Source: Lysobacteraceae bacterium
GTDB lineage: Bacteria; Pseudomonadota; Gammaproteobacteria; Xanthomonadales; Ahniellaceae
NCBI GenBank assembly: GCA_021299185.1
Contig: JAJTHZ010000089.1
Coordinates: forward strand, 1-40,847
Length of the DNA: 40,847 bases
Reading direction: 5' to 3'
Shown: piece after piece, positions 8,402-15,542 of the stretch
Numbering within the stretch: the first letter of the stretch is position 1
Layout: each line of letters begins with the position of its first letter
Made by a program: the position numbers and the translations under genes
Notes under the pieces: model-generated
Database searches by the model: none
What the model was told of the DNA's origin: nothing
Seen by the model: the letters and a program-made list of their open reading frames with translations, nothing else

Positions 8402-9643
8402 TCAGCGGATGTTGATGATCGTCTGCTCGACCTGGTCCGCCGTCGAGATCATCTGCGCGTTGGCCTGGAAGTTGCGCTGCGCGGTGATCATGTTCACCAG
8501 TTCGGCGGTGAGGTCGACGTTGGAGGCTTCCAGCGCGCCGGACTGGATCACGCCGAACGACGAGGTGCCGGGCTCGCCGCGCACTGCCTCGCCCGACTCC
8601 GAGGTCTCCGCGAACGAGGTGTCGCCGAGCTGCTGCAGGGCCTGCGGGTTGGCGAAGCGCGTGAGCACGACCTGTCCGAGGGGCGCGCTCTGGCCGTTGG
8701 TGTAGCGCGCCGCCACCACGCCCTCGGGCGAGATCGCGACGCCCACCAGCCGGCCGGTGGCGAAGCCGTCCTGGGTGAGGCTGTTGACGCCGAAGCGCTC
8801 GCCACGCTGGGTGGTCGCCGAGACGTCGAGTTCGATCGTGATGTCCGCCGCACCGTTCGGCACCGGCGGCGTGCCGGTGGTCGGCGTGTGCGCGGGCAAG
8901 GTGATCAGGCCGTCGGCCGGCGTGGTCAGCACGCCCTGGCTGTCGAACTCGATGGCCTGCGCGCCGCCGACCGCCTGGCCGTCGATGTAGGTGTGCACGT
9001 CCCACTGGTTGGTGCCGGTCTTGACGAAGTACATCGTCTGCACGTGAGAGGTGCCGAGCGAGTCGTAGATCGTCACCGAGGTCGAGTGGTTGTAGGACCG
9101 CGACTCAGCCGGCGAGAACGGCGTGATCGTCGGGACGGTCGCGTTGGCGGGCAGCGTGAGCCCGACATCGACCGCGGACGTGGCGTTCGGCGCGGCATCG
9201 GTGGTAGTCAACTGGAGGTCGACGAGTCGCCCCCCGTCGAATCGGTCGGGCTGGCCGGCGACCGGCGGGAACACCTGCAAGCGCGCGCCACTGGCGTTGA
9301 CCACGAAGCCCTCGCGGTCGACGCCGAAAGCACCCGCGCGCGAGTAGACCGTCGAGCCGCGGTCGTTGAGGGTGAAGAAGCCTTCGCCCGAGATCGCCAT
9401 GTCGAGGCTGTTCTGGGTGAAGTCGATGTTGCCCTGGGTGAACTGCTGCGCCACCCGGTTGAGCGCCGCGCCGCTGCCGATCGCGTTGGTGCCGACGCCG
9501 AAGGCGGACACCGCGAACACGTCGCCGAACTCCGCGCGCGAGCGCTTGAAGCCGGTCGTGTTGACGTTGGCGATGTTGTTGGCCGTGATGCGCAGGTCCT
9601 GGCCGGCGGCGTTGATGCCGCTGAGCGCGATGCGGAAGGTCAT
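8402..9643 (-). CDS. flgE: FlgE, flagellar hook protein
   Basis: The 413-residue subunit of the hook has N-terminal MTFRIALSGINAAGQDLRI and the signature [26 protein letters not shown]. It continues with NSLDMAISGEGFF and the hook core, and ends LTAELVNMITAQRNFQANAQMISTADQVEQTIINIR. Length matches typical FlgE (about 400). The frame continues upstream to 9889, but that part is flgD in another frame; ATG at 9641-9643 is preceded by GAGGA about seven bases away. It assembles under the FlgD cap, whose gene is just upstream. Confidence 0.97.
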   Translation of the reverse strand: MTFRIALSGINAAGQDLRITANNIANVNTTGFKRSRAEFGDVFAVSAFGVGTNAIGSGAALNRVAQQFTQGNIDFTQNSLDMAISGEGFFTLNDRGSTVYSRAGAFGVDREGFVVNASGARLQVFPPVAGQPDRFDGGRLVDLQLTTTDAAPNATSAVDVGLTLPANATVPTITPFSPAESRSYNHSTSVTIYDSLGTSHVQTMYFVKTGTNQWDVHTYIDGQAVGGAQAIEFDSQGVLTTPADGLITLPAHTPTTGTPPVPNGAADITIELDVSATTQRGERFGVNSLTQDGFATGRLVGVAISPEGVVAARYTNGQSAPLGQVVLTRFANPQALQQLGDTSFAETSESGEAVRGEPGTSSFGVIQSGALEASNVDLTAELVNMITAQRNFQANAQMISTADQVEQTIINIR

Positions 9644-9693
9644 GCTGGGATCCTCGTGCTGTCGTTCGTGTCGCTGGGATGGGTGGCGCGCGC

Positions 9694-10401
9694 TCAGCCG
9701 AAGCGGCGCACGCCGTTGACCGGGAAGTTGCCGATGCCTTCGAGCGCCAGGATCGCGCCCTGGGCGCCGACGCTGACGCTGCGCACGTGCCCCTCGAGCA
9801 GCACCGGCGCCTCCTGGCCGTTGACGCGGGCGCGCACCGTGTACTCGCCGCCGGGCGCCGGACGGCCGTTGGTGAGCGTGCCGTTCCACTTGAAGTCGGC
9901 GAGCCCGGCCTCGCGGGTTCCGAGGTTGACCGTGTGCACGACCGCGCCGGTCGAATCCAGCACCTCGACGGTGGCCGCGCCACGCGCGGGCACGTCGATC
10001 GCGCCGGCGATGCCGCGCATCGCGGCCGCGGTGGCCGTCACCGGTGTGGCGCCGGCGGTCTCGTCGACCGGCGGCAGCGTGAAGGCGTCCGCCTCCACCA
10101 GCGCCGTTCCACCGACCAGCGCCGCGGCCGACAGCGCCTGCGAACCGCGCAGCGAGTCGACCAACTCGCCGAAGCCGGCGCTGAGCTTCTCGATGCCGGA
10201 CACGGTGGAGAACTGCGCGAGCTGGGCGACGAACTCGGCGCCCTTCTGCGGATCGAGCGGGTCCTGGTTGCGCAACTGTTCCAGCATCAGGCGCAGGAAG
10301 TCGTTCTGCCCGACCTCGGCGCCGCCGCGGCGCGCGGGCGCCGGGTTGGTGATGCCGATGGAGGCGTAGTACTCGGGGCTGCCGACGGCGGGCGTGGTCA
10401 T
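9694..10401 (-). CDS. flgD: FlgD, hook-capping scaffold protein
   Basis: The 235-residue protein is needed for hook assembly; it caps the growing hook and is later displaced. The N-terminal hallmark QNDFLRLMLEQLRNQDPLDP (about 32-51) and the following AEFVAQLAQFSTVSGIEKL are clear. The C-terminal half contains the FlgD Ig-like/tudor region (for example GLADFKWNGTLTNGRPAPGGEYTVRA). GAGGACCTC lies just before the ATG at 10399-10401. Third gene of the operon, between flgC and flgE. Confidence 0.96.
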   Translation of the reverse strand: MTTPAVGSPEYYASIGITNPAPARRGGAEVGQNDFLRLMLEQLRNQDPLDPQKGAEFVAQLAQFSTVSGIEKLSAGFGELVDSLRGSQALSAAALVGGTALVEADAFTLPPVDETAGATPVTATAAAMRGIAGAIDVPARGAATVEVLDSTGAVVHTVNLGTREAGLADFKWNGTLTNGRPAPGGEYTVRARVNGQEAPVLLEGHVRSVSVGAQGAILALEGIGNFPVNGVRRFG

Positions 10402-10424
10402 TCGGAGGTCCTCGGATCGATCGC

Positions 10425-10838
10425 TCAGCGGCCCATCGCGCCGATCGTGCGCAGGGTCAGGTCGCGCGCGGTGGTCATCACCTCGACGTTGGCCTGGTAG
10501 CTGCGTGCGGCGGAAATCATGTTGACCATCTGCTCCACGGCATCGACCGGGGGCGCATAGACGTAGCCCTCGCCGTCGGCCAGCGGGTGGCCCGGCTCGT
10601 AGCGCTTGAGCGGGGCGGCGGTGTTCTCCGCCACCTCCTTCACGCGCACGCCGGGCAGGGTCGCGCCCTCGCCCACCGGCACCGCCTCGAACACCGGCTC
10701 GCGCGGACGGAACACCTGCTCCGGGTCGCCGCTGACCGACTCCGCGTTGGCGAGGTTGCTCGCCACCGTGTTCAAGCGCACCGACTGCGCGGCGAGCGCG
10801 GAGCCGGCGATGTCGAAGATCCCGAACCCGCTCATCAT
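10425..10838 (-). CDS. flgC: FlgC, proximal rod protein
   Basis: The 137-residue proximal rod subunit has N-terminal FGIFDIAGSALAAQSVRLNTVASNLANAES and C-terminal VEQMVNMISAARSYQANVEVMTTARDL, both diagnostic of FlgC. The start overlaps the flgB stop by four bases (ATGA), indicating translational coupling. A second ATG follows immediately, so the first residue is uncertain by one. It is exported by the flagellar type III system. Confidence 0.97.
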   Translation of the reverse strand: MMSGFGIFDIAGSALAAQSVRLNTVASNLANAESVSGDPEQVFRPREPVFEAVPVGEGATLPGVRVKEVAENTAAPLKRYEPGHPLADGEGYVYAPPVDAVEQMVNMISAARSYQANVEVMTTARDLTLRTIGAMGR

Positions 10839-11239
10839 TCGCCTCCGGTGATCGCGGTGTTGAGCGTGCGCATGCGCCGCTCGATGAAGGTGAGGGTCGC
10901 CTGGTACTTCATCGCCGCCTCGGCGAACTTGGCGTTCTCGGTCGCCAGTTCGACCGTGTTGCCGTCCTGTGCCGGCTGCAGCGGGATGCGGTAGACGGTG
11001 GCGGGCTCGCCGCCGGTGCCGGGTGCGGCCAGATGGCCGGGCGCGGTGCGCGCCATCGCCACCGGCGCGCCCGCCGCGCCGGACTGCGCGCGCAGCACGC
11101 CCGTGAAGTCGAGGTCGCGCGCGAGGTAGCCGGGGGTGTCGGCATTAGCGATGTTCGACGCGATGCGGTCGATCCGCGCACGGTGCAGCGACAGCGCCGT
11201 GCCGTGGATGCCGAGCAGGTTGTCGAAGGGTCCAGCCAC
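10835..11239 (-). CDS. flgB: FlgB, proximal rod protein; first gene of the flg operon
   Basis: The 134-residue proximal rod subunit carries the signature IASNIANADTPGYLARDLDF (about 27-46). The C-terminal helix is FAEAAMKYQATLTFIERRM. The start is GTG at 11237-11239 with GGAG about eight bases upstream. It is the first gene of the eleven-gene flgBCDEFGHIJKL operon. The probable sigma-54 promoter (11287-11302) gives a leader of about 37 bases, which contains a seven-base-pair hairpin (arms 11254-11260 and 11266-11272) immediately before the ribosome binding site. Confidence 0.97.
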   Translation of the reverse strand: MAGPFDNLLGIHGTALSLHRARIDRIASNIANADTPGYLARDLDFTGVLRAQSGAAGAPVAMARTAPGHLAAPGTGGEPATVYRIPLQPAQDGNTVELATENAKFAEAAMKYQATLTFIERRMRTLNTAITGGE

Positions 11240-11286
11240 CGCCGGTGCTCCGTCGGCGCGTGACGCGCGCCGTCGGAAACGGTCGA

Positions 11287-11302
11287 GGCAAAGGGCGTGC
11301 CA
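11287..11302 (-). promoter_or_regulatory. Sigma-54 promoter of the flgB operon
   Basis: On the minus strand the sequence reads TGGCACGCCCTTTGCC, an essentially perfect -24/-12 element (GG and GC separated by ten bases). Transcription would start near 11277, about 37 bases before flgB. In Pseudomonas and Xanthomonas the flgB operon is under RpoN with the FleQ activator; the regulator itself is not in this window. The same core recurs in front of flgA. Confidence 0.88.
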
Positions 11303-11349
11303 GCGCCGACGGGCCCGAGGCCTGTTCGGCGTCGGACCTCGGTGGGCAA

Positions 11350-11369
11350 GCCGCGCGCCAGCGCGCGGC
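11350..11369 (-). terminator. Possible cheV terminator hairpin
   Basis: A perfect nine-base-pair GC stem (GCCGCGCGC/GCGCGCGGC) with a two-base loop lies just after the cheV stop codon and before the flgB promoter. There is no T-tract, so intrinsic termination is uncertain; it may be a 3' stabilising structure. Confidence 0.35.
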
Positions 11370-11391
11370 GCGTCGGGTCAGTGGCGCGGCG

Positions 11392-12330
11392 TCAGGCGGC
11401 CATCCCCAGCGCGTGGACGCGCTCCAGCACGGTCGCCGCAAGTTCGTCCGGCGTGTACTTGGGCACGAAGCGGTCGGCGCCGACGCGCGCCACCATCGCG
11501 TTGTTGAAGATCCCCGACAGCGAAGTGTGCAGGATCACGAACAGATCGCTCAGGCGCGGATCCCGGCGGATTTCCGTCGTCAGCGTGTAGCCGTCCATGT
11601 CCGGCATCTCGATGTCGCTGATCACTACCTGGTAGCGGTCGGAGGGCTTCTCGCCGCGGTCGGCGAGGTCCTTGAGGTGGCGCAGGGCCTGGCGGCCGTC
11701 CGGCATCAGGGTGCACTCGAGGCCGAGTTGCGACAGCACGCCCTGGATCTGGTTGCGCGCCACCCGCGAGTCGTCGACCACCAGCACGTGCGCGCCGCCG
11801 GAACCGCGCTTCGTCGCGCTGGCGACCAGGTCGGCCGACACGGTGATCGTGGCGCCGTTCACGTCCGCCAGCACCTTCTCGACGTCGATGATCTGGATCA
11901 GTTCGTTCTGGTGGCGGGTCACCGCGGTGAGTTGCGTGGAGCCGAGGCCGACATCGGGCGGCGGCAGCACGTCCTCGACCGCGATGTTCACGATCCGGTC
12001 CACCGCGGCGACCAGGAAGCCCTGCACCGTGCGGTTGAACTCGGTGACCACCAGGTAGCCGGCGTTCTCGGTCTGCGCCTCGGGATGCCCGATCGCGCGG
12101 CCGAGGTCCAGCACCGGCAGCGTGCGGCCACGCACGTCGGCCACGCCGACCAACTGCGGGTGGCGGCTCGGCAGCGGCCAGATGCGGGGGCGCTTGATCA
12201 CCTCCTGCACCTTGAACACGTTCACCCCGAAGCGCTGCCGGCCGCCGAGGCGGAACAGCAGCAGGGCAAGCCGGTTGTGGCCGGCGAGCCGGGTGCGCTG
12301 GTCGATCGTGGAAAGGAGGCGTCCGCTCAT
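11392..12330 (-). CDS. cheV: CheV, chemotaxis coupling protein (CheW-receiver fusion)
   Basis: The 312-residue cytoplasmic adaptor links chemoreceptors to CheA and can be phosphorylated. Residues 1 to about 165 form the CheW-like domain (LLFRLGGRQRFGVNVFKVQEVI, then LVGVADVRGRTLPVLDLGRAIG). From about 180 a receiver domain follows, with LVVDDSRVARNQI, the phospho-acceptor in VISDIEMPDMDG and the switch lysine in VPKYTP. ATG at 12328-12330 with GGAGG three bases upstream. A FliA-type promoter overlaps the upstream region (12340-12366), placing cheV in the late flagellar class. It is divergent from flgA. Confidence 0.95.
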   Translation of the reverse strand: MSGRLLSTIDQRTRLAGHNRLALLLFRLGGRQRFGVNVFKVQEVIKRPRIWPLPSRHPQLVGVADVRGRTLPVLDLGRAIGHPEAQTENAGYLVVTEFNRTVQGFLVAAVDRIVNIAVEDVLPPPDVGLGSTQLTAVTRHQNELIQIIDVEKVLADVNGATITVSADLVASATKRGSGGAHVLVVDDSRVARNQIQGVLSQLGLECTLMPDGRQALRHLKDLADRGEKPSDRYQVVISDIEMPDMDGYTLTTEIRRDPRLSDLFVILHTSLSGIFNNAMVARVGADRFVPKYTPDELAATVLERVHALGMAA

Positions 12331-12339
12331 ACGCCTCCG

Positions 12340-12366
12340 TCATCGGCCCCGCTGGCGGGAACTTGA
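12340..12366 (-). promoter_or_regulatory. FliA (sigma-28) promoter of cheV
   Basis: On the minus strand TCAAGTTC, eleven bases, then GCCGATGA. This matches the FliA consensus TAAAGTTT-N11-GCCGATAA in both boxes with exact spacing. The predicted start (about 6-7 bases after the -10 box) falls near 12333, only a few bases before the cheV ATG, so the mRNA would have almost no leader. Confidence 0.75.
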
Positions 12367-12376
12367 GGCCCCGCCG

Positions 12377-12392
12377 CGGCACGCACCTTGCC
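12377..12392 (+). promoter_or_regulatory. Sigma-54 promoter of flgA
   Basis: The sequence CGGCACGCACCTTGCC has GG and GC ten bases apart and shares GGCACGC-C-TTGCCTCGA with the flgB promoter. The predicted start lies near 12403, about three bases before the flgA ATG at 12406, which would give a nearly leaderless message. Confidence 0.72.
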
Positions 12393-12405
12393 TCGAAGCC
12401 GCGCC

Positions 12406-13068
12406 ATGTGGAGAACCCCTGCCCTCGCCGTCTTCGTCGCCTTGATCGCGTCGGTGCCCCTGCGCGCCGACGACGGCGCGCAGCCGGTGGCCGCGATCCG
12501 CGCTGCCGCCGAATCGGCGGTCGCCGCCGGACCCGGCGCCACGGTGAGCGCCAGCGTCGACGAGCGCCTGCGCCTGCCGCGCTGCAGCGAGCCCCTGGTC
12601 GCGCTGCCGCAATCGGCCGGCACGGTCGAGGTCGCCTGCCCGGCCGCGGCCGGCTGGAAACTGTACGTACCGGTGCGGATCAGCCGCAGCGGCGCCGTGC
12701 TGGTGCTGACCCGCCCGGTCGGCGCCGGCATGCCGATCCCGACCGACGCGCTGGCGCTGGAAACGCGCGACCTGGCGCGGCTGGCTGGTGGCGCGCTGGC
12801 CGATCCCTCGCTGGCGGCCGGGCGCCTCGCGCGCCGCGCGCTGCCGGCCGGACATGCCCTGTCGGCCGCCGACATCGCGCTGCCGCCGGTCGTGCGGCGC
12901 GGCCAGTCGGTGACCCTGGTCGCGCGCGCCGGCGGGCTGGAGGTGCGCAGCAGCGGCCGCGCGCTGGCCGATGCCGCGCCGGGCGATCCGGTGTCGGTGG
13001 AGAACCCGTCGTCGCGCCGCGTGGTCACCGGCATCGCCCAGGCCGGCGGCGAGGTCTGGGTCCGGTGA
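12406..13068 (+). CDS. flgA: FlgA, P-ring assembly chaperone
   Basis: The 220-residue periplasmic chaperone is required for FlgI to form the P-ring. It has an N-terminal signal peptide (MWRTPALAVFVALIASVPLRA), a globular domain with a cysteine pair (LPRCSEPLVALP and VEVACPA) and the C-terminal SAF/FlgA region (LPAGHALSAADIALPPVVRRGQSVTLVARAGGLEVRSSGRALADAAPGDPVSVEN). An in-frame TTG at 12388 would add six residues, but it lies inside the -12 box, so the ATG at 12406 is preferred. No good Shine-Dalgarno is present, consistent with a very short leader. Followed by flgM and flgN. Confidence 0.95.
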   Translation: MWRTPALAVFVALIASVPLRADDGAQPVAAIRAAAESAVAAGPGATVSASVDERLRLPRCSEPLVALPQSAGTVEVACPAAAGWKLYVPVRISRSGAVLVLTRPVGAGMPIPTDALALETRDLARLAGGALADPSLAAGRLARRALPAGHALSAADIALPPVVRRGQSVTLVARAGGLEVRSSGRALADAAPGDPVSVENPSSRRVVTGIAQAGGEVWVR

Positions 13069-13141
13069 ACAAGACCGCCCCACCCTGCCCCCGGAGCCGC
13101 TCCGCGGCCGGACCGCCCGTGCGCCCCGTGCGCGGGGGGGC

Positions 13142-13168
13142 TACAGTTCCGCCGGCGACCGCCGATAC
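13142..13168 (+). promoter_or_regulatory. FliA (sigma-28) promoter of flgM
   Basis: TACAGTTC, eleven bases, then GCCGATAC: a close match to the FliA consensus with exact spacing. The start would be near 13175, about 25 bases before the flgM ATG. FliA-driven flgM expression is the classic feedback that restores anti-sigma levels late in flagellar assembly. Confidence 0.82.
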
Positions 13169-13198
13169 CGGGGTCGTACGGCACCCGTGGAGCCCGCC

Positions 13199-13507
13199 AT
13201 GACCACCAAGATCGAAGGTCCCCGACTCGCCCCCCTGCCGCCGACTTCGGCGGCGGAGTCGGCCGACCGCAAGGCCCGCGCCAGCGCGGACGAGAAGATC
13301 GGCGCCACCGCGGCCAGCGACAGCGTGCGCCTGACCGGCGCCGGCAGCGAGATCGCCGCCGTGGCGCGCAGCGCCGGCGAACCAGCGCCGTTCGACGCGG
13401 CGAAGGTCGAACGCGTGCGTGCGGCGCTGGCCGACGGCTCGTTCAAGGTCGATTCGCGCCTGATCGCCGACCGCCTACTCGCGGCCGAGAAGGACCTGCC
13501 GCGGTGA
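13199..13507 (+). CDS. flgM: FlgM, anti-sigma-28 factor
   Basis: The 102-residue protein binds FliA until the hook is complete and is then exported through the hook. The start MTTKIEGPRLAPLPP is followed by a disordered, Ala/Ser-rich N-terminal half. The C-terminal FliA-binding helices (FDAAKVERVRAALADGSFKVDSRLIADRLLAAEKDL, about 66-100) are typical of FlgM. The frame is open upstream into flgA sequence; the ATG at 13199 is chosen for the GGAG seven bases before it and the FliA promoter upstream. It overlaps flgN by four bases (GTGA). Confidence 0.93.
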   Translation: MTTKIEGPRLAPLPPTSAAESADRKARASADEKIGATAASDSVRLTGAGSEIAAVARSAGEPAPFDAAKVERVRAALADGSFKVDSRLIADRLLAAEKDLPR

Positions 13508-13860
13508 CGCTCGGCCCCGATCCCGGCCTGCTCGACGCGTTTGCCGCGGCGCTGGATGCCGAGCGCAACGCGCTGCTGGCGCGCGACGCCGACGCGCTGC
13601 GCGCGGCGTGCGCGATCAAGACCGACTGCCTGCGCCGTCTGGCGCAGGTCGATGCCAGCCACTTCGCGCCGGGCCCGCATGCCGAGCGCCTGCGCGCGCT
13701 GGCCGACCTCAACCGCGCCAACGGCGAGCTGATCGCCCGGCGCCGCCGCGACGTCGAGTGGACGCTGTCGCGGCTGGGCCGCGCCACGCCGGCGCCGGCC
13801 TACGATCCGAGCGGCCGCGTCGGCACCGCCAGCGGCGGGCGCGATCTCGCGCTGGCCTGA
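13504..13860 (+). CDS. flgN: FlgN-type flagellar export chaperone
   Basis: The 118-residue, mostly helical protein starts at GTG overlapping the flgM stop. FlgN binds the C-termini of FlgK and FlgL before export and tunes flgM translation. Sequence motifs in this family are weak; the call rests on length, position after flgM, and the helical pattern LLDAFAAALDAERNALLARDADALRAA followed by ADLNRANGELIARRRRDVEWTL. The last 20 residues look disordered (AYDPSGRVGTASGGRDLALA), as is common in FlgN. Confidence 0.85.
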   Translation: MTLGPDPGLLDAFAAALDAERNALLARDADALRAACAIKTDCLRRLAQVDASHFAPGPHAERLRALADLNRANGELIARRRRDVEWTLSRLGRATPAPAYDPSGRVGTASGGRDLALA

Positions 13861-13913
13861 CCGGCCGCGTCGCGCGCGCCGCGCGCGCGTTGAAAACCGC
13901 CGCGCGCTGCACC

Positions 13914-15533
13914 ATGCTTGTCCTCGCCATGGACCAGGAACCGGCCAACGCCGCGATCGACACCGACGTCCTGCTCGACGCGCTCTCGCAGCACGTCCTG
14001 CTGCTGGATGCCGACGGCCGGATCCTGCGCGCCAACGACGCCTGGTCGCGCTTCGCGCGCCTGCGCGGCATCGCCCCCGAAGCGTGGCGCGGCGCCGGCT
14101 TCATCGACTTGGTCGCGCGCATGGCCGCGCTCGGCGATTCGCAGGTCGCCGCGCTGCGCGACGGGCTGGCCGCGCTGCGCGCCGGCCGCGGCGGCTTCAG
14201 CACCGACGTCTGCTACGCGGGGCCCAGCCTGACCCAGTGGTTCAGCGTGGATGCGCACGCGCTCGAGGACGGCCGCCGGATCGTGGTCCAGCACGACGTG
14301 ACCGAACTGCGGATCTTCGACCACGCGCGGATCCGCTTCGAACAGATGGTCGACGCGTCCACCGACGCGATCCTGGTGGTCGACGGCGACGGCAACGTGG
14401 GCTATGCCAACGACGCCGCCTGCCGGCTGGCCGGCGCGCTGCCGCGCGAGGGCACCAGCGCGGTCGCGAGCGTGGTCGACCGCACCGCGATCGCGATCGC
14501 CGCGGCGAGCGGCGCCTGGCGCTCCGAGGTCACCATCCGCACCCTCGACGGTGCCGAGATCCCGGTGGTGCAGGACGTGCGCAAGCACGACTCGCCGGAC
14601 GACGGCGGCGCCTACTTCACGGTGATGCTGCACGACATCTCGGCCGAGAAGTCGCGCGAGGAAGAGCTGCAGAAGCGCAACGTCGAGCTGCAGCTGGCCT
14701 ACTCGCAGCTGCGCGGCGCGCAGGACCAGCTGCTGCAGTCGGAGAAGATGGCCTCGATCGGCCAGCTGGCCGCCGGCGTCGCGCACGAGATCAACAATCC
14801 GATCGGCTACGTGCACTCCAACATCGGCACCCTGAAGGACTACACGCGCAACCTGTTCGGCATGCTGGCCGCCTACGAGAACGCGCTGGCCGGGGTGCCG
14901 ATGGCGCCCGAGCAGCGCGGCGCGCTGGAGGAACAGCGCGAGCGCTTCGAGATCGACTACCTCACCCAGGACCTGCCCAGCCTGCTCGACGAGTCCGCCG
15001 AGGGCATCGAGCGGGTGCGCAAGATCGTGCAGGACCTGAAGGACTTCTCGCACGCAGGCCAGGGCGAGGAATGGCAGGTCGCCGACCTGCACCGCGGGCT
15101 CGACTCCACCCTCAACATCGTGTGGAACGAGATCAAGTACAAGGCCGAGGTGGTCAAGGACTACGGGCCGCTGCCGCCGGTCGAGTGCATCCCCTCGCAG
15201 TTGAACCAGGTGTTCCTGAACATCCTGGTCAACGCCGGGCATGCGATCAAGGAGCGCGGCACGATCCGCATCTCCACCGGCGCCGGCACCGACAGCGGCT
15301 GGATCGAGATCGCCGACACCGGCGAGGGGATCGCCGAGGAGAACCTGCAGCGGATCTTCGACCCGTTCTTCACCACCAAGCAGGTCGGCCAGGGCACGGG
15401 GCTGGGGCTTTCGCTGTCCTACAGCATCGTCAAGAAGCACGGCGGGCGGATCGAGGTCAGCAGCAAGCTCGGCCAGGGCACCGCCTTCCGCATCCTGCTG
15501 CCGCTGCGCCAGTCGGAGCAGCGCGCGGCCTGA
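13914..15533 (+). CDS. Soluble PAS-PAS sensor histidine kinase
   Basis: The 539-residue kinase lacks membrane segments. It has two PAS-like domains (about 16-132 and 140-245), a coiled-coil linker (246-280, [21 protein letters not shown]), a dimerisation/phospho-acceptor domain with H291 in [18 protein letters not shown], and an ATPase domain with N-box [28 protein letters not shown] and [13 protein letters not shown]. All catalytic boxes are intact. It converges with the LOV-GGDEF-EAL-REC gene, the stops being nine bases apart. The C-terminal receiver of that protein is a plausible partner, an arrangement reminiscent of the RavS/RavR pair of Xanthomonas, though identity is not shown. Start may instead be the ATG at 13929; neither has a clear Shine-Dalgarno. 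Confidence 0.9.
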   Translation: MLVLAMDQEPANAAIDTDVLLDALSQHVLLLDADGRILRANDAWSRFARLRGIAPEAWRGAGFIDLVARMAALGDSQVAALRDGLAALRAGRGGFSTDVCYAGPSLTQWFSVDAHALEDGRRIVVQHDVTELRIFDHARIRFEQMVDASTDAILVVDGDGNVGYANDAACRLAGALPREGTSAVASVVDRTAIAIAAASGAWRSEVTIRTLDGAEIPVVQDVRKHDSPDDGGAYFTVMLHDISAEKSREEELQKRNVELQLAYSQLRGAQDQLLQSEKMASIGQLAAGVAHEINNPIGYVHSNIGTLKDYTRNLFGMLAAYENALAGVPMAPEQRGALEEQRERFEIDYLTQDLPSLLDESAEGIERVRKIVQDLKDFSHAGQGEEWQVADLHRGLDSTLNIVWNEIKYKAEVVKDYGPLPPVECIPSQLNQVFLNILVNAGHAIKERGTIRISTGAGTDSGWIEIADTGEGIAEENLQRIFDPFFTTKQVGQGTGLGLSLSYSIVKKHGGRIEVSSKLGQGTAFRILLPLRQSEQRAA

Positions 15534-15542
15534 GCCGGCGCC

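Noticed and set aside
12388-12405. TTG start for flgA
   Set aside because: It falls inside the -12 part of the sigma-54 promoter, and the ATG at 12406 gives a normal signal peptide.
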